Below are positions 37,301 through 44,907 of a DNA stretch of 64,000 nucleotides, in pieces. Made by a program: the position numbers and the translations under genes. The stretch comes from Spirosoma aureum (GTDB taxonomy: Bacteria; Bacteroidota; Bacteroidia; Cytophagales; Spirosomataceae), in contig NZ_CP050063.1 of assembly GCF_011604685.1 (NCBI RefSeq), forward strand, positions 6,241,001-6,305,000. The letters run 5' to 3'. Numbering within the stretch: the stretch's first letter is position 1; each line of letters starts with the position of its first letter. The notes beneath the pieces are model-generated. The model saw nothing but the letters and a program-made list of their open reading frames with translations. It had not been told where the DNA came from and made no database searches.

Positions 37301-37861
37301 TACGTTGATGTGAATAATGACCACGCTTACACAGCTGCCGATCGCATGCCCATTGGCAACGGTACGCCCAAGTATTCATTCGGGTTTATCAACGATGTAA
37401 GCTATGGAAATTTTACCCTGAGCTTTATGTTCCAGGGCACGCACGGCAACCAGATTTACTCGCAGACTCTGGCTTATTTGTGGGGTGGTTTGGGCGATCA
37501 ACGGAACGCTACCACAACCGACGCGCTGAATATCTGGACATCCAGCAATCAGACCGATAATCCGGCGTTCAGCAATACCAGCAAGAATTTCAACAACAGC
37601 AGCCGCTACGTATACGATGGCAGCTATACGAAACTGAAAAATCTGTCGCTGACGTACCGTATTCCCGACAACCTGCTCAACAAGGCAAAGATGCGTAACC
37701 TCGAAGTGTATGTGAGTGGTCAAAACCTCTTCACAATTACCAAATACCCAGGCTATGATCCGGAAGTATCGAATGGTACCAATGCCATTACCCAAGGCCT
37801 GGAAATGGGCGTTATCCCCAACCCAAGAACCTATACGGTAGGCTTACGGCTTGGTCTGTAA
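34367..37861 (+). CDS. SusC/RagA-type TonB-linked outer-membrane transporter with STN domain
   Basis: This protein of up to 1164 residues has a signal helix (about 40-63, FTSILLLAACLHLYAAGYSQ). An STN/secretin-TonB domain follows (about 65-117, ISINERNAPLEKVLDKIEKQ). Next come a CarboxypepD_reg-like domain (about 190-265, GRVTDEKGEGLPGVSIVVKG), the TonB/SusC linker EVVVVGYGEQRKSDVTG and a plug (about 290-395, RIRGSNSITGSNDPLYVIDG). A SusC-type beta-barrel runs to the C-terminus. The STN marks it as the signal-transducing member of the ECF/FecR triad. It imports glycan fragments with the SusD lipoprotein encoded 42 bases later. The real start may be the ATG at 34466. Confidence 0.95.
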   Translation: MNYSTFYLRLCMTDPWGQLKEFINSRLLDNSPGMKRKWIMRLNFTSILLLAACLHLYAAGYSQRISINERNAPLEKVLDKIEKQSGYSFFLQTELLTKSNKVSIHLKNATLETVLDELFKNQPLSYSIISKTIVIKRKEEALLDTRANAFTLQTAEVRTGLKVESGAESVRKTSDILTDKVQSFKSALAPITGRVTDEKGEGLPGVSIVVKGTQKGTTSDTRGQFQLDVTDRGATLVFSFVGYESQEVPIGTQTTLNVTLKVSERGLQEVVVVGYGEQRKSDVTGATSTVTAKEIAKRPLVRVEQALQGTTSGVVVASSSGQPGRGLSVRIRGSNSITGSNDPLYVIDGFIGGNIESINPNDIESLEILKDASATAIYGSRGSNGVVLITTKSGQEGKAKVNFSTWFSRASMPKKLSLMNAYDFARTVNTQFTSTGNPPAFSDDRLQTLRANGGTDWQNELHQEPLLQNYQLDVSGGSANVKYLLSANYLDQPGLILNQYYKRTTLRANIDAKINDRINLKFNVAAVLPQNRNTNYSGDLTDPFTQATEWDPTSPVRDQTGAFILTAPYASIQFNPVARATSQFDESRNTNLAGTGILTYRILDGLTFTTNTTYQVSSPFNQTLFGPGTGNGVLYAQVNASRNWNFQNSNFLTYKANFGDHGLTVTALYEQQQGQGMSVNARANSLSTYALGYYNLSLGTTQQTSSGYSADALQSYMGRVNYAYKDKYLLTASVRTDGSSHLTQKYSTFPSLALGWNLSKEAFMQNSKLFSDLKVRASYGQTGNQAVGAYATIAQVTTGGTQPAYYYDGTTPSVATPLGAPVSSSLKWETTTQYDAGIDASFLNGRLRFTADVYQKNISNLLYSYQAPFYLGGGNYLRNIGSVENKGLEFSLSGTPVSVGKLRWTSNFNISFNRNKVIDLGGLDNVIVNGVGSALNSASILRVGRPLGEFYGYQFLGTWKTSEADQAAQFGMKPGDAKYVDVNNDHAYTAADRMPIGNGTPKYSFGFINDVSYGNFTLSFMFQGTHGNQIYSQTLAYLWGGLGDQRNATTTDALNIWTSSNQTDNPAFSNTSKNFNNSSRYVYDGSYTKLKNLSLTYRIPDNLLNKAKMRNLEVYVSGQNLFTITKYPGYDPEVSNGTNAITQGLEMGVIPNPRTYTVGLRLGL

Positions 37862-37903
37862 TCAGTGTTTGTCCGTTTTAGAACCCGACTAAGAGACATA
37901 ATC

Positions 37904-39436
37904 ATGAACACCAAATATTCACTTATTCTCGTATTGCTTGTCCTGATTCTGACTGGCGGCTGTCAAAGTCTTACCGAAGACCCCAAAGGCAGTTTAACGC
38001 CCGGAACCTATTTTAAAACGCAGGCGGATCTGGACGCGTCTGTTTCGGCCATTTATATCCAGTTTGCCCGCGATGGTGCCTGGGGATTTACGAACCGAAG
38101 TACGTCCTATTTCGGGTCCGATGATTTCACCACTGATCCCGGCCTCAATAAAGAAGATTTTCGGCTATTCGATCGCTTGAGTGGCGGTAGTGGTAACTTA
38201 AGTCTGGTGGCGCAATGGCAAGGGCCCTGGCAGGGAATTTACCAGGCTAACAACGTGATTGCCAATTATGCCAAAGTCAATTCAACCGACGTGTTGAAAA
38301 ATCAGGCTGCGGGTCAGGCGTATTTCCTGCGGGCATTGGGCTATTTCTATTTAGTGAGAACCTTTGGGCCCGTACCGATCATTCTGACGCAGATTGACGT
38401 AAATGATCGACCTCCCAGAGATGCTGTCGATAAAGTTTATGCCGCCATCATCAGCGATTTGCAGAAAGCGAAAGAGTTATTGCCGGTATCATTCCCAGGT
38501 CAGCCGGGCAAGGCGAATCAAATGGCCGCACGTTCGCTCTTGGCCGACGTGTATTTAAACATGACGGGTTGGCCATTGAATCAGGAAACCAATTACAAGC
38601 TGGCAGCCGACGAAGCAAATTCGGTGATGCAATCGGGACAATTCAATGTAAATACGCCTTATGCCACCGTTTTTTCTACAAACAACAGCCCCGAATCTAT
38701 TTTTGGTTTTCAGTACAATGTAAGTGGCGGCCTGCCCCTACGGAGTGCCGGCTCATCTTCTGTACCACTCGACGAGGTAGCCACGAATGGGTCCAGTGGT
38801 TGGGATGACTATTATCCTGAGATCAATTTCTACAAGAACGCACCAAAATGTAACCGGACCGATGCAACGTTTTATACGACGATCAAGCTGCGCCAGCCCG
38901 ACGGCAAAACGTTCAAGCTTGTTCCCTGGGATTCGCCCGAAACCCATGCTGGTCATCCTTATTACAAGAAGTTTCGGGCCGGTCTGAATGGCGACGGAGT
39001 CTCTGAAACTGAAACGACCATTAACGCCATCAATCCAAGTACCAACAAGGTCTATGATGTGATTCGCTATCCGCTTGTTCTGTTAGCCTATGCCGAAGCC
39101 TCGGCCATGGCAGCCGGTGGGCCAACCGCTGCGAGTTATAGTGCTATCAATCAGGTCAGAAAGCGTGCCGGCCTGCCCAATTTAACATCAGGGTTGTCGG
39201 CTCAGGCGTTTCGGGATTCGGTCGTGTATGAACGAGCTTACGAGTTTGCGGGTGAATTTGGCGTACGCTGGTTCGATATCGTACGGTTACAACTACTTCC
39301 GAAGATTATTGCAGCCCGAAGTCCATTAGAAAATCCGATTCCGGCAAACACCAATGTCAGTCAGAAGTATTTAGCTCCCATTCCTGTGAATGAAATGGCC
39401 AGAAATCCAGCCTGGACGCAGAATGATGGGTATTAA
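37904..39436 (+). CDS. SusD/RagB-family glycan-binding lipoprotein
   Basis: This 510-residue surface lipoprotein has a signal peptide with lipobox LTGGC (Cys about 20). The SusD helical TPR core includes AVDKVYAAIISDLQKAKELL, NQMAARSLLADVYLNMTG and the C-terminal YERAYEFAGEFGVRWFDIVR typical of the family. It caps the SusC barrel and binds the glycan. I use the ATG at 37904, since a GTG at 37865 would put a charged leader before the signal sequence. It follows the SusC gene directly. A hairpin lies just after it. Confidence 0.94.
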   Translation: MNTKYSLILVLLVLILTGGCQSLTEDPKGSLTPGTYFKTQADLDASVSAIYIQFARDGAWGFTNRSTSYFGSDDFTTDPGLNKEDFRLFDRLSGGSGNLSLVAQWQGPWQGIYQANNVIANYAKVNSTDVLKNQAAGQAYFLRALGYFYLVRTFGPVPIILTQIDVNDRPPRDAVDKVYAAIISDLQKAKELLPVSFPGQPGKANQMAARSLLADVYLNMTGWPLNQETNYKLAADEANSVMQSGQFNVNTPYATVFSTNNSPESIFGFQYNVSGGLPLRSAGSSSVPLDEVATNGSSGWDDYYPEINFYKNAPKCNRTDATFYTTIKLRQPDGKTFKLVPWDSPETHAGHPYYKKFRAGLNGDGVSETETTINAINPSTNKVYDVIRYPLVLLAYAEASAMAAGGPTAASYSAINQVRKRAGLPNLTSGLSAQAFRDSVVYERAYEFAGEFGVRWFDIVRLQLLPKIIAARSPLENPIPANTNVSQKYLAPIPVNEMARNPAWTQNDGY

Positions 39437-39453
39437 CTAGCTTGCTATAACTC

Positions 39454-39486
39454 AACTTCCCGAATGTTTGAAACGTTTGGGAAGTT
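39454..39486 (+). terminator. hairpin after susD-like gene
   Basis: The arms AACTTCCC (39454-39461) and GGGAAGTT (39479-39486), extended by two further pairs, bracket the short gap between the SusD-like and SGNH/TPR genes. There is no clear U-run, so it may process or partly terminate the transcript. Confidence 0.4.
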
Positions 39487-39540
39487 ACAAAATATGATTC
39501 CAACGAACAGGCAAATTAATACGGCATAGATTTACTACAA

Positions 39541-41580
39541 ATGAGCGCGGTAAAAGAATATAACGCAGTCAAAAAGCAATCAGCAAAAAGGATTATATTC
39601 TTTAAACTACTGAGTATTTTATCCTCAATTGTATTACTCTATATTCTCGAATTTTCACTTAAAGTTTTTCGTTATGGGCACGATTTACGATTATTTATTG
39701 AAGCACCTGAAAACAAAAATTTCTTACAGTTAAATCCAGATGCATCGAAGAAATATTTTACTAACCAGAAAATAGCAACGACTGGAAATATCGAATTATT
39801 CAAGAAGAATAAAGACGCGAATACGTTACGAATTTTCATCCTTGGTGAATCCACTACAATTGGCTATCCTTATTTTCACAACGGGTCATTTCATCGCTGG
39901 CTTCAATATCGATTAAGCCATACGTTTCCCGATCGAAATTTTGAAATTATTAATCTTTCGCTAACAGCTGTTAACTCCTATACGGTTTTTGGTTTTGCAA
40001 AAGAAGTCGTTAATTATGAACCCGATGCAGTATTAATTTATACCGGTCACAACGAATACTATGGAGCCTTAGGCGTTGGCTCAACCGAAAAGATAGGGAG
40101 TAACCCTAAACTCGTAAACCTGATCCTTTACCTGCGCCAGTTCCGCCTTGTGCAGCTACTGACCAACACCTACGAGCAAATACAACAGGCCATTGCAGGG
40201 AATACAGCCGACACCGGTGGAACCCGCATGAAGCTCATGGTTTCTGAACAAAAAATCCCCTATGAGTCAAAACTTTACCAGAAGGGTATTGAACAGTTCC
40301 ATCATAACATAGATGAGACGCTGAAATTACTTTCTAAACGAAATATTCCTGTCTTCGTCAGCAATCTGGTTAGTAATGAAAAGGACTTGAAACCGTTCGT
40401 CAGCTTCCCCTCCGACAACGTTAAATTTCCGGCTTTTAACCGAAATTATATACTTGGTTTAGAAGCCTTAAAGAAACAAAATTACGCTGGAGCCCATAGA
40501 TATTATCAGGCGGCAAACCAGATCAATAACACCCATGCACTTTGCAACTATTATTTAGGAAAAATCACCTACGAGCAAGGCAATTTCGGTCTGGCTAAAA
40601 CCTATTTTACCAAAGCGAAAGATCTGGATGGTTTACGATTCAGAGCACCCGAAAAACTTAATGAGCTGATTAGCCAGCTGTGCCAGAAATATAAGGATGC
40701 TCATCTGGTCGATGCAAAAACCGAATTTGAAGCAAAGTCGGCAAATAAAATAATTGGCGACGAATTAATTCTGGAACACGTTCACCCTGACTTAATGGGT
40801 TATGCGTTATTGGCCGATGCATTTTACAAGTCCATGAAAAAAGAAAAGCTGATCGCGGTCAATACAGAGAACGAGATGAGCTTTTCTCAATTGATTCAGG
40901 AAATGCCCATAACAAAAGTGGATTCATTAGCGGGGCTGTATAAGGTGAGTAATCTGAAGCGAAACTGGCCTTTTCGTGAGGTCATGACATCGAACCCCTA
41001 TACTATTAAAACAGTGGAAGAGAAGCTGGCTTATGGTGTAACGTCTCAGCAACTGGCATGGCCAGATGCCATCAGCCAGCTATATGACTATTATATCAAT
41101 AACCATGAATTAGAAAAAGCGCGAAAGGTCGTTGAAACATTGGTCCTCGAATACCCAACCGATGCACGCTACTACGAAAAGGCAGCCATGTTAAGTGGCG
41201 AATTAAAAGACGACAGGAAGGCTATTTTCTATTTTAAGAAGGCATTTGCCCTGGCGCCTTCTTTTGACAAAGCCAGATACCTCTTTGTGCTCTATCTCAG
41301 GCTTGACCAACCAACCGAGGCCATACCCTTTCTGGATTATGCCATCCAGAACAACACCTCTCAGTTCAATCTGAACCCGGTGAAAGCTTATGCGGAACAG
41401 GTTGTACAACTGAAGCAGTCCTTAGCCGCAGACTCGACAAATCTGACTACCCTAAATCAAATCGCCAATGCCTACTACCGCATGGACAACAAAAGTGGAG
41501 CGTCGAAGTATCTCCAGAAAATCCTGAAAATAGACGCTGATAACCCAAATGCCCTGGCGCTGATGGCGCAAATTAAGTAA
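39541..41580 (+). CDS. membrane-anchored SGNH-like hydrolase with TPR repeats
   Basis: This 679-residue protein has one N-terminal TM anchor (about 19-41). An SGNH/GDSL-like domain (about 95-420) follows, with block I ILGESTTIGYPYF, block III-like IYTGHNEYYG and the C-terminal His motif LEHVHPDLMGYALLA. TPR motifs occur at about 300-370 and 540-670 (e.g. NYAGAHRYYQAANQINN and YYEKAAMLSGELKDDRKAIF). It is probably a periplasmic esterase, possibly deacetylating imported glycan, or an O-acyl-handling enzyme. Its coding sequence is more AT-rich than its SusCD neighbours, which hints at separate origin. It lies 15 bases before the PQQ dehydrogenase gene. Confidence 0.8.
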   Translation: MSAVKEYNAVKKQSAKRIIFFKLLSILSSIVLLYILEFSLKVFRYGHDLRLFIEAPENKNFLQLNPDASKKYFTNQKIATTGNIELFKKNKDANTLRIFILGESTTIGYPYFHNGSFHRWLQYRLSHTFPDRNFEIINLSLTAVNSYTVFGFAKEVVNYEPDAVLIYTGHNEYYGALGVGSTEKIGSNPKLVNLILYLRQFRLVQLLTNTYEQIQQAIAGNTADTGGTRMKLMVSEQKIPYESKLYQKGIEQFHHNIDETLKLLSKRNIPVFVSNLVSNEKDLKPFVSFPSDNVKFPAFNRNYILGLEALKKQNYAGAHRYYQAANQINNTHALCNYYLGKITYEQGNFGLAKTYFTKAKDLDGLRFRAPEKLNELISQLCQKYKDAHLVDAKTEFEAKSANKIIGDELILEHVHPDLMGYALLADAFYKSMKKEKLIAVNTENEMSFSQLIQEMPITKVDSLAGLYKVSNLKRNWPFREVMTSNPYTIKTVEEKLAYGVTSQQLAWPDAISQLYDYYINNHELEKARKVVETLVLEYPTDARYYEKAAMLSGELKDDRKAIFYFKKAFALAPSFDKARYLFVLYLRLDQPTEAIPFLDYAIQNNTSQFNLNPVKAYAEQVVQLKQSLAADSTNLTTLNQIANAYYRMDNKSGASKYLQKILKIDADNPNALALMAQIK

Positions 41581-41595
41581 AAAATCCTGTGTACG

Positions 41596-43836
41596 ATGAG
41601 CATGCTCAAAAAACGAATTAACAGAGCCAATAATCTTAAATCGACGTTGACAACTGTACCTGTACGCCGGATAGCCATTGGCGGATTGCTTGCCGGTAGT
41701 TGCCTGATCTATAGCATGCAACAACGGGATGGGGAGTTGCCAACAGGGCGCGATTGGCCAAATTATGGTGGTAATAAAGCAGGCAATCGGTACTCGCCAC
41801 TCACCCAGATCAATACCAAAAACGTTACCGACCTACAAGTTGCCTGGATGTATGATGCCTCCGAAAAACAGGACCCCAATAATCCTGGTCGACGGAGAGA
41901 TCGGGCCATTCAGTGTCAGCCCATTGTGGTCAACGGGATTCTGTATGGAACCACGCCTGAACTTAAATTATTTGCACTGAAAGCCGGAACGGGCGAGCAA
42001 CTCTGGAAGTTTGAACCTTCAAAATCGGATCGACTGAATTCAAACCGGGGCGTTGTTTACTGGGAGTCCGGGAACGATAAACGTATACTCTATACCGTTG
42101 GTTCTAGTCTTTACGCAGTCAATGCAGAAAACGGTCAGGGCATTCTCAGCTTTGGCACAAATGGAAAAACGGATTTGCATGAAGGATTGCAAACCAACAT
42201 GGATCATGATGTAAGTAAGCTTTCCGTTAATGCCACATCGCCCGGTATTGTTTATCGAAATACATTCATCATCGGTTCAAGTGTATCCGAATCCGGTGAT
42301 GCAGCTCCTGGTCATGTCCGGGCTTTCGATGTGTTGTCGGGCAAACTAAAATGGGTTTTCCATACCATTCCTCAGCCCGGCGAGTTTGGTTATGATACCT
42401 GGCCACCAGATGCTTACAAGAAAATTGGCGCAACCAACAACTGGAGCGGCATGTCGCTCGACGAAACACGTGGAGTCGTTTATTTTGGCACAGGCTCACC
42501 CGCTTCTGACTTTTATGGTGGTGAGCGAAAAGGTCAGAACCTGTTCGCCAACTGCATTATGGCGCTGGACGCAGAAACCGGCAAAATGAAGTGGTATTAT
42601 CAAACCATTCACCACGATCTGTGGGATCGCGACCATCCCAGCCCACCAAACCTCATCACGCTGAAACGGAACGGAAAAAGCGTCGACGCGTTGGTGCAGG
42701 CTACCAAAGATGGCCTGGTTTACGTACTGGATCGCGACAAAGGAACGTCGTTATTTCCGGTTGAAGAGCGTAAGGTTCCAGTCAATGGTCTGCCGGGCGA
42801 ACATCCCTGGCCTACGCAGAAATTCCCGCTTAAACCCCTCCCCTTGTCCCGACAGGTTTATACCGAAGCCGACATTACAAACATTTCACCGGAGGCCCAC
42901 GCCTACATAAAGGAACGTTATTTAAAAATTCGCACCGACAATAAGTTTGCCCCGCCGAGCACGAGTGGCACCTTGCTTTTTGGCTATAGCGGTGGTGCCG
43001 AATGGGGCGGCAACTCCATCGATCCTGGCGGTATTCTCTACCAGAATGTCAATGAAGAGCCCTGGGAGCTGATCATGACCGAACGGGCAAGTCTGAGTAA
43101 GCAAAATACCCCACTTACGGCTGGTAACGCGCTCTATACGGCCAATTGTGCTGCCTGTCATGGGCAGGATCGGCGCGGAAGCGGCCCCGAACTTCCTTCA
43201 TTGATCGATATCGGCAAAAAACGCTCTTCGGACGAGATTAAAGCCATTTTGAAAACAGGGAGCGGGCGAATGCCATCCTTCCAGCACCTGTCTGAAAAAG
43301 ACCGGGATGCGCTCGTCGGATTTCTGCTAAATACCGAAACGGCCTCGGCAAAAGTTGCCAGTACGCCACCTGCCTCTCCTGCAGCAACCAGTAAAAACGG
43401 CTTTCCATATGTACCAGCCTATGTGAGCAAGGTTTGGCAGCGCTTTACCGATAAGGATGGGTATCCGGGCATTAAACCGCCCTGGGGCACGCTGAACGCC
43501 ATCGATTTAAACACCGGAAATTACCTCTGGCGGGTTCCGTTGGGCGAATACCCCGAACTGACAAAAAAAGGAGTTCCTATTACAGGTACAGATAGCTATG
43601 GCGGTCCACTGGCCACGGCGGGCGGGCTCGTGTTTATTGCGGGCACCAAAGACGAAAGAATCCGCGCTTTCGATAAAAAAACGGGGAAGGTCGTCTGGGA
43701 GTATCAACTGCCTGCGGGTGGTTTTGCTACACCCATCACCTACGAAGTCAATGGTAAACAATATGTGGTTATTGCTGCCGGTGGTGGCAGAGGCCAGAAG
43801 GCAGGAGGAAATTATGTCGCATTTGCGCTTAAGTAA
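41596..43836 (+). CDS. PQQ-dependent aldose/alcohol dehydrogenase with inserted cytochrome c
   Basis: This 746-residue periplasmic quinohaemoprotein has an N-terminal membrane anchor or atypical lipoprotein signal (about 25-40, LLAGSC). Eight-bladed PQQ propeller repeats follow (DWPNYGGNKAGNRYSPLTQI, LFALKAGTGEQLWKFEP, VYWESGNDKRILYTVG, IRAFDKKTGKVVWEYQL). A cytochrome c module (about 505-580) is inserted with haem motif CAACH (C518, C521, H522). It oxidises a sugar or alcohol and passes electrons to haem. Class membership suggests an aldose (glucose-type) substrate. Its 3' end overlaps the next gene by 23 bases. Confidence 0.92.
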   Translation: MSMLKKRINRANNLKSTLTTVPVRRIAIGGLLAGSCLIYSMQQRDGELPTGRDWPNYGGNKAGNRYSPLTQINTKNVTDLQVAWMYDASEKQDPNNPGRRRDRAIQCQPIVVNGILYGTTPELKLFALKAGTGEQLWKFEPSKSDRLNSNRGVVYWESGNDKRILYTVGSSLYAVNAENGQGILSFGTNGKTDLHEGLQTNMDHDVSKLSVNATSPGIVYRNTFIIGSSVSESGDAAPGHVRAFDVLSGKLKWVFHTIPQPGEFGYDTWPPDAYKKIGATNNWSGMSLDETRGVVYFGTGSPASDFYGGERKGQNLFANCIMALDAETGKMKWYYQTIHHDLWDRDHPSPPNLITLKRNGKSVDALVQATKDGLVYVLDRDKGTSLFPVEERKVPVNGLPGEHPWPTQKFPLKPLPLSRQVYTEADITNISPEAHAYIKERYLKIRTDNKFAPPSTSGTLLFGYSGGAEWGGNSIDPGGILYQNVNEEPWELIMTERASLSKQNTPLTAGNALYTANCAACHGQDRRGSGPELPSLIDIGKKRSSDEIKAILKTGSGRMPSFQHLSEKDRDALVGFLLNTETASAKVASTPPASPAATSKNGFPYVPAYVSKVWQRFTDKDGYPGIKPPWGTLNAIDLNTGNYLWRVPLGEYPELTKKGVPITGTDSYGGPLATAGGLVFIAGTKDERIRAFDKKTGKVVWEYQLPAGGFATPITYEVNGKQYVVIAAGGGRGQKAGGNYVAFALK

Positions 43837-44848
43837 CGATAAAACAGACTTGATTTTGACAAGCAAAAAACGCCTTTTCACTCGTTCGCTCCCCGGCTCG
43901 TTATTTATCCTACTGGCGGGTTTAATCATCAGCATGAAACCTACCCTGCAGGTGCCGGAAGCTGATATCACAAACGGCCTTGTTCGGGCGAAACTGTATC
44001 TACCCGATGCACAAAATGGGTATTACCGGGGCACTCGCTTCGACTGGTCGGGGGTTGTCGCCAACCTCGACTACAAGGGGCATACGTATCATGGCAAGTG
44101 GTTCGACAACTACAATCCAACAACGCACGACGCTATTATTGGCCCGGTCGAAGAGTTTGGTCCATTAGGTTATGGCGATGCAAAAGCGGGCGAAACATTC
44201 GTTAAAATCGGAATCGGCGGTCTCACCCGGCCCGACGAAAAGCCCTACAATTCTTTCAAAACATACGCCATTGCCAATCCGGGTAGCTGGTCGGTGAAAA
44301 AGCAAGCCGATCAGGTGCAGTTTACGCATACCCTGAATGATAGCAATTATGGCTATGCGTACCAGAAAACACTGAAACTGACCAAAGGCAAACCCGAATT
44401 GGTAATAACGCATACGCTGAAAAACATAGGTATTCGCCCAATTGAGACTACGGCCTACGACCACAATTTTTTCGTGATCGATCAGCAACCTACCGGCCCG
44501 ACGTATTCGGTTACGTTCCCGATTGCCGGTCTGTCGGCAGAAGGCGGAAAAGGAGTTGGTGAGGTCGTCAATCTTCAGGGCAATCAGCTTGTCTACCTGC
44601 GTGATTTAGGCAAACGCGAACAGGCTTATTTCCCCAATCTGGCGGCAGGCAAACCGGTTCCTTATGCGATCAATGTCGATAATACCAAAACAGGAGCCGG
44701 AGTGAAAGTGACCGGTGATCGGGATATCGCCCGATTAGTCTTCTGGTCATCGTCGACCACCGTATGCCCGGAACCTTATATCGATATTAAAGTAGAACCG
44801 GGAAAGTCATTTAGCTGGCAGATTGCCTATCAGTATTACACCAAATAA
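43814..44848 (+). CDS. galactose-mutarotase-like periplasmic protein
   Basis: This 344-residue protein starts at an ATG preceded by AGGAGG (43803-43808), one of the few strong Shine-Dalgarno sites here, embedded in the end of the PQQ gene. An N-terminal hydrophobic segment (about 26-40, GSLFILLAGLIISMK) gives export or an anchor. The body resembles the aldose-1-epimerase beta-sandwich superfamily (YYRGTRFDWSGVVANLDYKG, LTKGKPELVITHTLKNIG, then TAYDHNFFVID). Placed between a sugar dehydrogenase and a sugar-acid dehydratase, it may interconvert anomers for the dehydrogenase. Catalytic residues are not firmly mapped, so a non-catalytic role is possible. Confidence 0.78.
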   Translation: MSHLRLSNDKTDLILTSKKRLFTRSLPGSLFILLAGLIISMKPTLQVPEADITNGLVRAKLYLPDAQNGYYRGTRFDWSGVVANLDYKGHTYHGKWFDNYNPTTHDAIIGPVEEFGPLGYGDAKAGETFVKIGIGGLTRPDEKPYNSFKTYAIANPGSWSVKKQADQVQFTHTLNDSNYGYAYQKTLKLTKGKPELVITHTLKNIGIRPIETTAYDHNFFVIDQQPTGPTYSVTFPIAGLSAEGGKGVGEVVNLQGNQLVYLRDLGKREQAYFPNLAAGKPVPYAINVDNTKTGAGVKVTGDRDIARLVFWSSSTTVCPEPYIDIKVEPGKSFSWQIAYQYYTK

Positions 44849-44907
44849 GCTATAAGTAGTCAAACAACCTGAACAAACTTTTGCCCTTAAAATCACGAAA
44901 ACCTGCT

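Noticed and set aside
43598..43813. 72-residue N-terminal extension of the mutarotase-like protein
   Set aside because: It is a shadow frame of the PQQ dehydrogenase; the AGGAGG before ATG 43814 marks the real start.
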